A stretch of 64,000 nt of DNA from assembly GCA_002786025.1 (NCBI GenBank), contig NHNW01000013.1, positions 372,001 through 436,000 on the forward strand. Reading direction: 5' to 3'. The stretch's first letter is position 1, and every line of letters starts with the position of its first letter. The notes under the pieces are model-generated. The model saw nothing but the letters and a program-made list of their open reading frames with translations, did no database searches and had not been told where the DNA came from. Of this stretch, positions 54,001 to 63,765 are shown in pieces. The DNA comes from Zasmidium citrigriseum. Lineage: Eukaryota > Ascomycota > Dothideomycetes > Mycosphaerellales > Mycosphaerellaceae. The position numbers and the translations under genes are program-made.

Positions 54001-57000
54001 AGTACAATGATCGACTGCAGCGAATTCCCCATCTTGTAGTTCACCAGAGATTCCGCATGTCGCGAAAGCTCTCCTGTACGAAGATTGCTGCAGGGTTGGT
54101 AACGAAGGATTCGCACCGCCCCGTTCGTCTGCGCTCGCAATACGTTACTAACTTGGATCCGACAGTCGTCTGCAATACTGAGACACTAGCCATTGGAGTC
54201 GAGGGTCGCCATGTCACAGGATTCAAGAGTCCAACATTGAACCTGATGGTGTCTCATGTTCATTCGATCAGTCGAGCCAAGAATGCGATTTTGTAGACCG
54301 GTCGATCTGGTTCGCAAAAATAACCACCCTGGTCTGTATGCCCACTTGCATCGCCACAAGCCGGTAGCACGCCTTTACAGCTCGTTGGAATGACGAGCAC
54401 TGCTGTTCAAAAAGGCGCCAGAACAGATCGGTTTCATGAAGCGACGACCGGCACTCATCCGAATCCTCCCTCTACGAGCCAATGACTCGAGGATTCTCTA
54501 ATCACCCGCAGCCTACCCTACGCCGGGATGGGGTAGGAGGGAAGGAGGAAGGAACGATCGCAACGGCTTCTTCCTGGAGGCTCGCCATGTGCCTCCCGAG
54601 CGAGAAGCAATAGACTATGCATTCTGCATCAGTTGCGCCGTACGTATCGCTACGGTGAGCGAACTCGACCCATGAACTCGGTTGCGACAGATATACCAAT
54701 CATGCTCGTCCATACAGCTGGGGTTCGGCCAGGCGAGATGAACCAACACCCGCGATCTCATGGCCACGTTGCTATTAAGCAAGCTCCACGGGCAAGACCT
54801 TGCTATAACCAGCAGCCTTCGTCGTCATGTCACGCATGCGGCATCACTTGAGAGGAGAGTGCTCTCGTGCCTCGAGTGCCAATCAATGGTCCGAGAAACC
54901 AACACTTGAACGCTACTGCACACGAGGAATTCAAATCAGCCATGTGGGTCGGGAAGATGTGGTGCGTCGCGTCTATCCCAAACCACGATTGTGTCTGCGA
55001 ACGATGCACGAGGTCGGGGCGGTGGTTGCGTTGATTCACCTCTCCTCAAACTTTCTGCCTAGGGCTGCGTGGCTGGGACAGGAGAGGTAGAGCCCTCCGC
55101 ACGAATCCATGCATGCATTGTCATGTGGCCGGTGGTGAATAATACGGGGCTATCAGTTGATCCCTGCGTTCCAAGTGGTTGTCTATGGCTGTGACGGCAC
55201 TGCATCTCTCGGCCACGCTGGCTGGGGCTGTTGATCATTTCAAAAGATGGCATTGCTTGCTGATGAGGCGCAGGGTGTTGGAAATCATGAGCAAGTTTCC
55301 TGGGCCTTCGCAGCCACCGGCATTGACTATTGAGGGCTTCGTAATCCTTCCCCCCTCGCCGTCTTGCCCCGAGAAGGACGAGGTGTTCTGAGCCTTCGGT
55401 GCAAGGGACTTGATCAGGGGAAGCATCGTCCAGGAACAACGCTGGTGGCTAGAGAAGCCTTCACACCTGCACGTTCTCTGCTTCAAGTCTTCTTGAGAGA
55501 CTGGCATGATTGCAATGTTGCAACTGCATCGTCGCCTTGGCCACACCACAAGCACCGCCGTCGGGAACCGATCAAGCAACCAACTGGGGGCCAACAACGA
55601 TGCCGCACCGCGGACCTGGACTTGCCATGGCTTCGCCTTATCCGATTGATCGCTAGCACAGGCTAAGTTCAACTATCCCCGGAGCAGGTGAGGTTTCGTT
55701 AAGACGGCGAAAGAGCTGGGCGATTATCGATATCTGGGCATCTACACAACCTTGTTCCGTAACGAGTGACGACAATCTGATCATATCCAGAGACCAATCT
55801 CGAACGACGCATTACGGTGTCCTATCATTCGCTCAGTCGTGCTCTGACATTCGTACAGGTCTGGAGACATGCGACATACCAGATTAGTGGCCACAAGTCT
55901 CCATTGAAGCCTTCCTTCACTTCGTACGTCAAACGCAATAAAACGCACCCCACGCTCCAGACTGCAAGATCAACGCACCAGCACATGGCGAAAGAAGTCT
56001 ATAACCAGCACGTGTCGCTAGTCAACGTTCATTGACAGCCCCGCCTTCGGTGTGTCCGACTGGACTACTCTATCCATACCACTCGGCCGACGCTGAAAAG
56101 ACCGGGCCGAAGGCGCTTGTCCAGCGACTTTCATTCGAGGCGCCGTCACCTTTTACAAAGCACCACTGAACCAAAAATTGGAATGCCGAATCACCGGATC
56201 TATGTCCCAAGACGCTTTCACCGAAGATTCCGTGATGACGGACGTGCAAGTCATCGCTCCGATGGGTGCGGCGCCTAGCAGACGATGCGTATTCGTTCAA
56301 GCGGCAGTACGATTGATTGCTTAGCCATCACAAGTATCCTTCGGTCACCACTCCGCTGATGAGAAAGCAAAAGGAACGATGAGGAACTGGTGGCATCAAC
56401 ACAATTGATCCATCATCAATCCTTCCGAGCTGTCCTCAGCTCAGCCTAGCAGAAGGATCTGCCTAATAGTTCTAGTCAAAACTGGGAGCAAGAGACCGTC
56501 GACGACAAAGCACTCCACTGCGTTGCGTAAGTCCAACTTTCCCGTCTGCTGTTCTCTTTTTCGTTTTCCCAGTCACTGCAAGTTCCGGGACTGCCGCTGG
56601 GTTGCTGGATATGATGCGCTGAACGGCGCGAGTCCTTGGAGGAATGCCGCGGATTGCCACGCGGCTACCTTTCTGCCATGCGGCGATATTTGATTGTGGA
56701 TGGTGCGGTTGGGGATGGTGTTGTTGAGGACCGGGTCGGGAGGGATCGGCGGTGATGTGGAATCAGAATGCTGGGTGCGATTCTGGGGCCAAATGGTAGA
56801 GGAGTGCCTGAGGCTCTGGAGCTGATGATTTCTGTGAATGTGAATGAGCCATGTCACGCTGAGTGCATGTGTTTCACATGATACTGATGCAGTGAGTTCA
56901 CGTGGCAGACTTGAAGAGGTAGGTGCGAGGAGAAGGCTGGTTCTTTCCTCAAAAGCTACTTGTTTGGGTCGGGCAGGAACCACCACGTGGCATCGCCTTC

Positions 57001-57480
57001 CTTCTGACTGCATCTGATACTTCCACCGACATTGAGCATCTCTCAAAAATGAGACACTCTTGTCACCAACCGCAACTTCCTTCGACGAACAGCTTGACGT
57101 TTCCGCCTTCTGAGCGGCAATGCCGACTTCATACGCTCATAGACACTTAGGACGATTGATCGAGCATCAACTCGGTATGATCATCGATCACTTCACAAAC
57201 AATCACCAAGCAGCTGACACATTCAGATCGCCAGCTGTCCCTCACTTCCTCAAGTCCTATGCGGACACCTCCATGAATGGTCCACCCAAGCACAGGCGGT
57301 AGAGCCCAGATCACTCACCGCGGCGACGTCGACTTTCACTAAGGTCGTCTCAATTCATTTACGACAAGCCCTTCACGAGGCGAAGCCGACAAGGAACATA
57401 TGCTGAGCGATTGAACACCCATACGCGAGATTGAAGGGAGCAGAAAGGGCATCTCGAAAGAGCACGTAGACCAAACAGCT
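51098..57480. other. Gene-poor region
   Basis: 6.4 kb with no supported gene: frames up to 232 codons occur on both strands at once, chiefly at 52.1-52.8 kb where GC-rich sequence lowers stop frequency, and none contains a recognised motif. The sequence is not AT-rich, so it does not look like RIP-degraded transposon; no terminal repeats or reverse-transcriptase motifs were seen. With the relic to its right it forms the longest stretch without an intact gene. Confidence 0.55.
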
Positions 57481-57985
57481 CATGGCCCCCGATCTTCGCA
57501 TCCACTCAACGACATCGACGACCCTCCTTTCCTCTCCTCCTCAGGCAGACTGTCAGGAGCGGCCGTCGTCATGGAGAGACAGCTGGCTCTGAGAGGGAAG
57601 TCCCTGGACTAGCACCACAGCACCAACCCCCCATCAACCCGCTGGTCACCATGTCGTGCGAGTCGCCCCAGACCAAGAAATTCCAGAAGGCCGAGCGCAC
57701 CATCACTCCTGCCTCGCCCAAGGAATGGCTAGCTTGAGAGCGAGTCTCCTGCTTTACTCTTTGGGATGAACATGCCCTCATCCCATCGTACGGGAGCCAC
57801 CACCGTCCGGGCGGCGGTGCGTAATGCTGAGCTCCCCAATACGTCGATGTCTCCTTTGGCCTGCAGCAGCCTGGCGCCGAGAAGCCATACGACGCCACAT
57901 TCGATCCAACCAGCATGATGGCCGTCAGCTTCGATCCTGATGTCCCGAACACCGCAGTCGAGGACGATTTAGCGCTGCGAGCAGG
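57481..57985 (+). other. Coding-like fragments upstream of the HMG relic
   Basis: About 0.5 kb with short peptides that look coding but sit in different frames: MSCESPQTKKFQKAERTITP near 57,652 and DATFDPTSMMAVSFDPDVPN near 57,891. They end in stops and cannot be joined to the HMG frame by a simple consensus intron that I can see. They may be decayed N-terminal exons of the same relic. Confidence 0.35.
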
Positions 57986-58456
57986 ATGCCGCGTTCAGCG
58001 ACGGTTACGGGCAAGACGAAGCGCCCAAAGAACGCCTTCGTGATCTTCCGCCTCGACCACCACGCCACAGTCAAGGACATGTACCCTGAAATACATCACA
58101 ACGAGATCTGTAAGGACGTTTACGTTCTATGAATGAGCAACTACTGACCGTAAGTTATAGCCAAGATCATCGGCGCCTCAACACTCTCTCACAACGAAAG
58201 GCGACCCTCAACTCATTATGCGCCGCTCTCCTCACGGTCAAGACGTCTGAAGTGGGCTTCGCACTGGGCAATCCCTCTGGGCGTAGATGGGATCTGCGCG
58301 ACACACTCATATTCCACAAGCAGTTCTTCTGAGTCTACTACGCAGCCATTGTGGCCGATGTCATCCAATCATCCTACGCCTGAACTGGATTCCGTACTGC
58401 ATCTGGACAAAAGACCCCCAGCACGCCTCGATCGTTGCCCTCGTCGTCGCCTTTAG
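57986..58456 (+). pseudogene. MATA-type HMG-box relic (MAT1-2-1-like)
   Basis: Spliced frame: 57986-58109 and 58161-58456 (139 codons to a stop), intron 51 nt (58110-58160, GTAAGG...TTATAG with CTGAC branch). Residues 10-41 read KTKRPKNAFVIFRLDHHATV, then KDMYPEIHHNEI and, after the intron, SKIIGA. This follows the fungal mating-type HMG-box pattern RPxNAFILxRxDHH...NNEIS..IG. The intron splits the serine codon of NEIS (T|CC), the position where MAT1-2-1 HMG boxes usually carry theirs. After IIGA the box decays: the core tryptophan is replaced (GAST instead of GxxW) and the last helix is not recognisable; a partial NE...HYAPLS match remains. HMG-box mating proteins bind DNA and control mating; this copy is probably non-functional. 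A non-mating HMG protein with unusual sequence is a lesser possibility. No APN2 or SLA2 neighbour is present. Confidence 0.7.
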
Positions 58457-58463
58457 CGAGATC

Positions 58464-58821
58464 ATTCGCCGTGGAATCTGGTTATCTTCTGTGTCGAAAA
58501 CGAGCAAGTAGCCAACGTTGAACAGCCAGCCTGGAACGACGGAAAGCTGCTGGGGACATGAAACTCCTCTACAAGTTTGTCTCGCCTTCGTCCGGCCGTC
58601 TGCAGCTTGGTGGTTCTGCTGCCACCACGGGCGCAGAGAGCCAATTCGCCGTGGAATCTGGGTTCTATTCCCTGTCGAAAACGAGCATGCAGCCAACGTT
58701 GAACGGCAGAAAGCTGTTGGGGACATCAGACTCCGTACAAGAGGCCTTCGCTCGGCTGTCTACAGCTTGATGTTTCCGCTGCCGTAGGCTACGCTGCTAC
58801 CACCACGGACGCAGAGAGCCA
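58464..58821. repeat. 180-bp tandem duplication downstream of the HMG relic
   Basis: Copy 1, 58,464-58,643; copy 2, 58,644-58,821, directly adjacent. Both start ATTCGCCGTGGAATCTGG and end GCAGAGAGCCA; they share GTCGAAAACGAGCA, GCCAACGTTGAAC, GAAAGCTG(C/T)TGGGGACAT and the CACCACGG(G/A)CGCAG end. They differ by substitutions and small indels. In one frame both encode similar peptides (VENEQVANVE / VENEHAANVE), suggesting the ancestral unit was coding. Confidence 0.88.
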
Positions 58822-58882
58822 GACGACACCGGCAGCAAGCACACTGTCGATAATTGGAACGAGAATGCGGACTGGGAATTTC

Positions 58883-58999
58883 CATGACTACCAGAGGAGG
58901 CCCGAGAGCACTAGTGAGACCCTTGGAGGCGACTCCGACGACGATAAATGAGCCTTTTCTCCCTGGATGTTCATGACTATCAAAGGAGGCCAGAGAGCG
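58883..58999. repeat. Two copies of a 28-bp coding-like repeat (HDYQRRPES)
   Basis: 58,883-58,910 and 58,972-58,999 match at most positions and both encode HDYQRRPES in one frame. The first is followed by an acidic tail (GGDSDDDK) and stop. They suggest a second internal duplication in the same relic. Confidence 0.75.
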
Positions 59000-59310
59000 C
59001 AGGGGAGTGATGGGTTGAGGGTTCGGGGGGAGGGCATGGCCTACGACGAGACTTATGAAATCACGACTTCAGATACTTCGAGAAGGAAGACATGTTTGAT
59101 GAGCATGAGCATTGGTCAAGAACACCAAGATATCAGATTGATAGGAAGAGCTACTCAGATGAGCAGGCTCATGTCGCTCGTAGAGCAATCAAAGACCAAG
59201 CCAGTAAGCACGTTGTCAGAACCAGGCTCGTTCCCCTTTCCATGATGCACAATCTCATCGCTTGCAACGCCAATGAAAGAATCAAGAAGCATCATCCCAA
59301 GTCCCATTCC
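59000..59310 (+). other. Coding-like remnant between the repeats and the small basic gene
   Basis: In one plus-strand frame a charged peptide, RYFEKEDMFDEHEHWSRTPR, continues for about 30 more residues (near 59,077-59,200). It has no recognised domain and no ATG in a good place. It could be the end of the same decayed gene or part of an unrelated fragment. Confidence 0.3.
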
Positions 59311-59839
59311 CTAGACCAACTCCCCATCACTCTCATCCTCCGCCACCGGCTCCGTCTTAACAACTCCATTCGTCTTCTTCGTCTTCTTACTCGGACTAGC
59401 TCTCATCTCCTCATCATCATCGACCTCCCCATTCAACTCCGCCTGCGACTTCTTGCCCACTGTCCGACCACGCTTAGCGCCTGGCGTGCTGCGTGGGGTG
59501 GACGTAGTGGTGGTGGTCTTCTTGGTTGGGGAGCTAGACATCAAAGCGTCAGAATATGAAAGAGACGGAAGGGGAAGCGGGTGACAGACCTGCTGCCATC
59601 GAGCGCACCATACTCCTCCTTCAACTTCTTCTTCGTGACACGCATGAGTTCGCGGGCGGAGTTGGCGGAGGCGAGACCGGCGACGTCTTTGAATTTGTTG
59701 TAGTCGATCTATGCCATATCAATATCAGCACATCCGTGTGAAGTGAGGGAGGGGGAAGGATGGGACGTACCTTGGGCTCGGTCTCGAAGCACTGCCAGGC
59801 GAGGGCGAGGTATTCCATTTGCTTCTGCGAGAGAGGCAT
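59311..59839 (-). CDS. Small basic/acidic protein of unknown function
   Basis: Three exons: 59839-59771, 59708-59590, 59533-59311; introns 62 nt (GTACGT...GCATAG) and 56 nt (GTCTGT...GTCTAG); 136 aa. The N-terminal half MPLSQKQMEYLALAWQCFET, IDYNKFKDVAGLAS, ARELMRVTKKKLKEEYGALD is helical and looks folded. The C-terminal half is Thr/Lys/Pro-rich with SPTKKTTTTTSTPRS and ASPSKKTKK, then an acidic end. Arrangement and charge suggest a chromatin- or nucleic-acid-associated protein, but I do not recognise the family. The two consensus introns joining conserved-looking helices make it a convincing gene. Confidence 0.75.
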
Positions 59840-60729
59840 GTTGGAGGTGACTTGTTGGGGATTTGGTGTTAGTTTTTGGGTTGGAGTTGGTGGGGGCTTG
59901 GAGGGGTGTTTTGGTCGGTGTGTCGGAGATGGGGAGGGTGATCTGTGAAGGTGTCGGAGTATGGTGAGGTGGTCGAGTGGATGGCGGTGGGCTTACTGAG
60001 TTTTGTCGATGTTGGTGATGTGTCGGATGGTGAGTGTGTTGTGGCGTTCTGGATGTTGTTGGAGCGTGCAAGAAAGATGAAGTTCTTGCCAGGTGTGGTC
60101 GTCAGAACTGCCAAAAATCACAAGCCAAAAGTGAATCCAAAAGTACGACAAACAAAGTCCAACTTCACTCCAAGTCTCAGACACTCCAAATGGAAGGCAC
60201 GCAATTTATACCTCTCCCCGTCACTCGTCCCCCCTGTAATCACTCTCCAATCATCTCTCTTTATTGGCTGTGCCTTACTGTGTAGGCATGTCAAACTTTA
60301 CGGATTCTCACGAAAAAGACGTGAAGTCGCTCTCGACAGCAGGCGTAGACTTTCACAGGCTTGGCGTGGGACGTCGGCTGTCACATGCACCCCTGCCACT
60401 TGAAACCACCGTGATCCCGGTACCTGCGTTTGCGTCAATCGGGCGCGCTTCATCCTGCAAGCCTTTTCGTCGGATGAGGCAGTAGTGAGTGTAAGAACGA
60501 TTGGGCGAGAAGATAATGTTATGCTATACAAACGTCGCATCTGCTTTTCGTTCAAAACAGAACAACAGCAAGGCTCACTTTTTCACGAGCCAGTAGTGCT
60601 TGTGTCTTCTTCGTCTTTCCATACATGCACAGGTGTTTCATCCGAATGATTCTATTCTTTCTGCGCTTTTGCGCGCGGTATTTCGTTTCCCATCATACAG
60701 TGCCGCAGTACAATGCTGCTAGCAGTAAA
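59840..60729. other. Intergenic: promoter of the small gene and Swi1 3' flank
   Basis: 890 bp. Its left side is G/T-rich on the plus strand (GGTTGGAGTTGGTGGGGGCTTGG), i.e. C/A-rich on the strand of the small gene, as in a 5' leader. Frames up to 152 codons exist on both strands but show no motif. Confidence 0.55.
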
Positions 60730-63700
60730 TCAAGTCTGTTGCATGGCCATTTCGTGCAGACCGCATAATAGTCCCAGTGCCACCTTGTCGGTGTTTGGCA
60801 TCATAAGCGCACCTAGAATGGCATGCCCTTGAGGTATGCCTTCCCATTTCGGCTGCCCGTTCAGCGAATCGGTATCGTTGGCTTCGTCGTGATGCACACC
60901 GTTCGTCTCTCCGTTGACCGCCGCATTTGCCGTCAGCGCATGCTGGAGATTCTGTACAGCCCCTTTGCCAGCCTTCTCGGCGAGCCGCTTCATCATCGTC
61001 AGAGCTCGATACGTTATGAGCTTGAAGCTCTCAGTGTCCATGCCGATCTCACGTCCTTTCTGGCCAGTTGTCTGATTTCGGTCGACGGAGAGAAGGGCAG
61101 CAAGATTGAGAAGACCGACAGCCCAGCCATCTTCACTCTCAATCCAAGCACGCGCAAGCTTCGTGTCGTTGCTGGGCGCAAGCGTCGTCAGGATGTCGGC
61201 AGCCAACATACCCTGAGTCAGATAAGCCTTGCGGGCCTCGACGATGCGTAGCTGTGTGGTGTTGCCGAGAGAGCCCTTGGTCCGATCCGGTAGAACAGAA
61301 ATGGCAAGTGCGAACGCTCGTGTTAATAGATCAAGTGGCGATTCTGATAGAGCGAGAGACGAGCTCGAAGCTGTGAATATGCTCTTGTACAGCTGTCGAT
61401 TCGGGTCTTGTCGTGCGAGGAGTTTGGCAAGACAGTCGATGGCTGGAGGCAGGTATTTGTGCTTTGCCGGGACAAAGCTGGGTATTCGCACCTTGCCACC
61501 ACTTTCGGTATACGATGGAGCTGGTTGCGGTGCAAACGATAGCAAGAAGTGGAGAATGTGTAGAGCATCGTCTCGGGAAGGTAGCTCCAGGCTCTGGGTC
61601 ACGTTCGACAGGTAGATGATAATGTCCTTGTAGAAGTCCTGAGTGTTGTAATATGTTCGAAGGAGCATGTTACGTGTGCCAAGGAGTCGTATTGTGTTGC
61701 TGAGCCATTTGACCACATTGCTCGATGTTAGTAGCCGGTGGTTGAATTCGTAGAACGAAAAGTTTCGTAATATCGTAGTGATCGCAATCACTTTGTCGGC
61801 CGCCCGATCGAGATCGTAGGCGTGTGTTCCAAACTCCGGTACATCTTGCAATGTGTCGGCTTCCAGCTTGGCTGATCGCATCACGTCTTCATATGTCGGT
61901 AAGTCCAATGCGTCTGATACTTCCGCGGCATCATCAGAAAGAGATTCTGCTTGCTCCTCGGCACAGTCTACGACCACATCCAGTAGGTCTTCGCAGTTCT
62001 CCAAGTTCAGTGCAACTCGTTGGTCGTGAGAGATGATGACTAGCGTATCCAGAGCGTACCGTACTTCCGCGTGGATGCCAGACGCCAGACTCAGAGTAAT
62101 GGCCTTGGTGTCGATGACGCCCATTTCGTCCACAGTAGGATGATTTGGTATTGCCCGGGATATGTGTGTACCCAAGTCATACAGCGCAGGAATGTCGTAT
62201 CCCCCATCTGCTTCGATTGACCGGATTTGAGGTGTATAATTCGAGCTTTGCGGCTCTTCGCTCTTCATGACAGGGCCAGGAGCTTCCTGCTTGACAGACG
62301 GCGGTCTCTGCTGCTTATTAGCCAGCGGAGAGGCCGTTGCTCCAGGCTGCGATCCAGCCTGCGGCGTCATCTGATCAGGCTTCCTAAGACTGCTGTTTCG
62401 CCGATGGTGCATCGCAGCGGCGGCTCCCATCATTTGCTGTGGTGTTGATGTGCCGTTTTGAGGTAAGGAGGCGTTGGCTTGGATGGGCGTGCTGTGCGGT
62501 TGCTGCTGATTTTGCTGGGCTTGTTGCATTTGTTGCGCAAATTGATTCGGCTGCCCTGGCTGCATCGCCTTCGTGGGTGATTGCTGCTGTCCACCAGAGA
62601 AACCAGCCATCTGCTGTGCGTGCATTCGCGCTTGTTCTTGCTTCTGCTGCATCTTCATCTGAAACCAGAGACGCTCGTACTGTCCAATAGCCTGGGCGTG
62701 TATCATCTTCATCTCTTCCGGCGCAGAGGGGAACTGTTGCTGAGGAAATCCCATCTTGGCAGCGACTGCCGCCCATTGACCATTGCGCTCCACCATGTGT
62801 GATCCTCCTATCGATGTGACCACCGTCCAGAGTGTGTAAAGGTCCACGGGCTTGCCACCAATTGTTGGCTGAGGATTGAATTGTCGACCCTGCTGTTGCG
62901 CCTGTCCTTGCAGTGTCTTCAGGAACTGGTTCTTCTTGAGCTGCGCCATCTGCTGCGCCTGCATATTCGCGCCCTGACCATTAGGCATTTGCGCGCCTTG
63001 CTGCTGTCCAGCCTGGCCAAAGTTGTTCATCTGGTTCGGTTGCCCTCCAACAGCTCTTGGACCCATCATCCCACTCTGGCGCAATTGTTGTTGATGCTGC
63101 ATCAGCTTCAGCTGGTATTGCCTTTGCGCGTTCGGTTGCAGATTGCCCATGTTGTTCATTTGCGCCGGCATTGAACTCGGCATGCCGCCCATCGACATGG
63201 CAGGATTCATGCCACCAAATTGGTTCCCAAATTGTGCCATGTTCGCCTGCTGCTGCATGTTATTCGGCTGCGGGGTGCCCGTGGGTGACATTTGGTTGCC
63301 GAAGTTGGCTTGTTGTTGCTGATTCGGGAAGGGACTCGGCGACGCGTTGTTCATTCGCTGCTGGGGCGGCGGGCGAAATGGCTGGTTCTGCATGGTGGGC
63401 GATGGGGTCGCGTTGTTCGAGCCGGGCTGCTGCTGGAGGTGTTGATACGGCGTGGGCGCATTGGGGAACTGGCCCTGCTGGTTGAAGCTGGCGTATTGGG
63501 AAGGCGTCTGCGATCGCGACTGCTGGGGATTTTGCTGCGGCGAACCGGACATGCCATCATGTGGCCGCTTGGCAGGCACGACCGAGGCTGGGTTGAAGGT
63601 CTGCGATGGGTTCGCGAACTGCTGGCCGGGCTGGGGGGTGCCGGAGTGGGAGGGAGTGCCGTTGGTGAACTGGGAGACGTCGAAGCCGGCGTTGTACATC

Positions 63701-63765
63701 GATTGCGGGTTAAGGTGGGAAGGCTGGCCTGGGAACATATTTCCCTGCCCGTTCCATTGATTCAT
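60730..63765 (-). CDS. SWI1: SWI/SNF chromatin-remodelling subunit Swi1 (ARID)
   Basis: Intronless, 1,011 aa. The first 300 and residues 390-480 are Gln/Asn/Pro/Met-rich (NQQQQANFGNQMSPTGTP and similar), encoded by CAG/CAA-rich repeats. Between them lies an ARID domain (about residues 300-380: GGKPVDLYTLWTVVTSIGG, QWAAVAAKMGFP, IGQYERLWF). The C-terminal half is helical and matches the fungal Swi1 armadillo-like core (LVIISHDQRVALNLENCEDL, LRTYYNTQDFYKDIIIYLS, YLPPAIDCLAKLL). Swi1 is the ARID subunit of the SWI/SNF complex, which slides and evicts nucleosomes at promoters; budding-yeast Swi1 can form a prion through its Gln/Asn-rich segment. Nuclear. The start MNQWNGQGNMFPG is the first ATG of the frame. 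Confidence 0.93.
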   Translation of the reverse strand: MNQWNGQGNMFPGQPSHLNPQSMYNAGFDVSQFTNGTPSHSGTPQPGQQFANPSQTFNPASVVPAKRPHDGMSGSPQQNPQQSRSQTPSQYASFNQQGQFPNAPTPYQHLQQQPGSNNATPSPTMQNQPFRPPPQQRMNNASPSPFPNQQQQANFGNQMSPTGTPQPNNMQQQANMAQFGNQFGGMNPAMSMGGMPSSMPAQMNNMGNLQPNAQRQYQLKLMQHQQQLRQSGMMGPRAVGGQPNQMNNFGQAGQQQGAQMPNGQGANMQAQQMAQLKKNQFLKTLQGQAQQQGRQFNPQPTIGGKPVDLYTLWTVVTSIGGSHMVERNGQWAAVAAKMGFPQQQFPSAPEEMKMIHAQAIGQYERLWFQMKMQQKQEQARMHAQQMAGFSGGQQQSPTKAMQPGQPNQFAQQMQQAQQNQQQPHSTPIQANASLPQNGTSTPQQMMGAAAAMHHRRNSSLRKPDQMTPQAGSQPGATASPLANKQQRPPSVKQEAPGPVMKSEEPQSSNYTPQIRSIEADGGYDIPALYDLGTHISRAIPNHPTVDEMGVIDTKAITLSLASGIHAEVRYALDTLVIISHDQRVALNLENCEDLLDVVVDCAEEQAESLSDDAAEVSDALDLPTYEDVMRSAKLEADTLQDVPEFGTHAYDLDRAADKVIAITTILRNFSFYEFNHRLLTSSNVVKWLSNTIRLLGTRNMLLRTYYNTQDFYKDIIIYLSNVTQSLELPSRDDALHILHFLLSFAPQPAPSYTESGGKVRIPSFVPAKHKYLPPAIDCLAKLLARQDPNRQLYKSIFTASSSSLALSESPLDLLTRAFALAISVLPDRTKGSLGNTTQLRIVEARKAYLTQGMLAADILTTLAPSNDTKLARAWIESEDGWAVGLLNLAALLSVDRNQTTGQKGREIGMDTESFKLITYRALTMMKRLAEKAGKGAVQNLQHALTANAAVNGETNGVHHDEANDTDSLNGQPKWEGIPQGHAILGALMMPNTDKVALGLLCGLHEMAMQQT

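Noticed and set aside
51098..57480. Possible degraded transposon
   Set aside because: No terminal repeats, no RT/integrase/transposase motif in any frame, and no AT enrichment of the RIP type.
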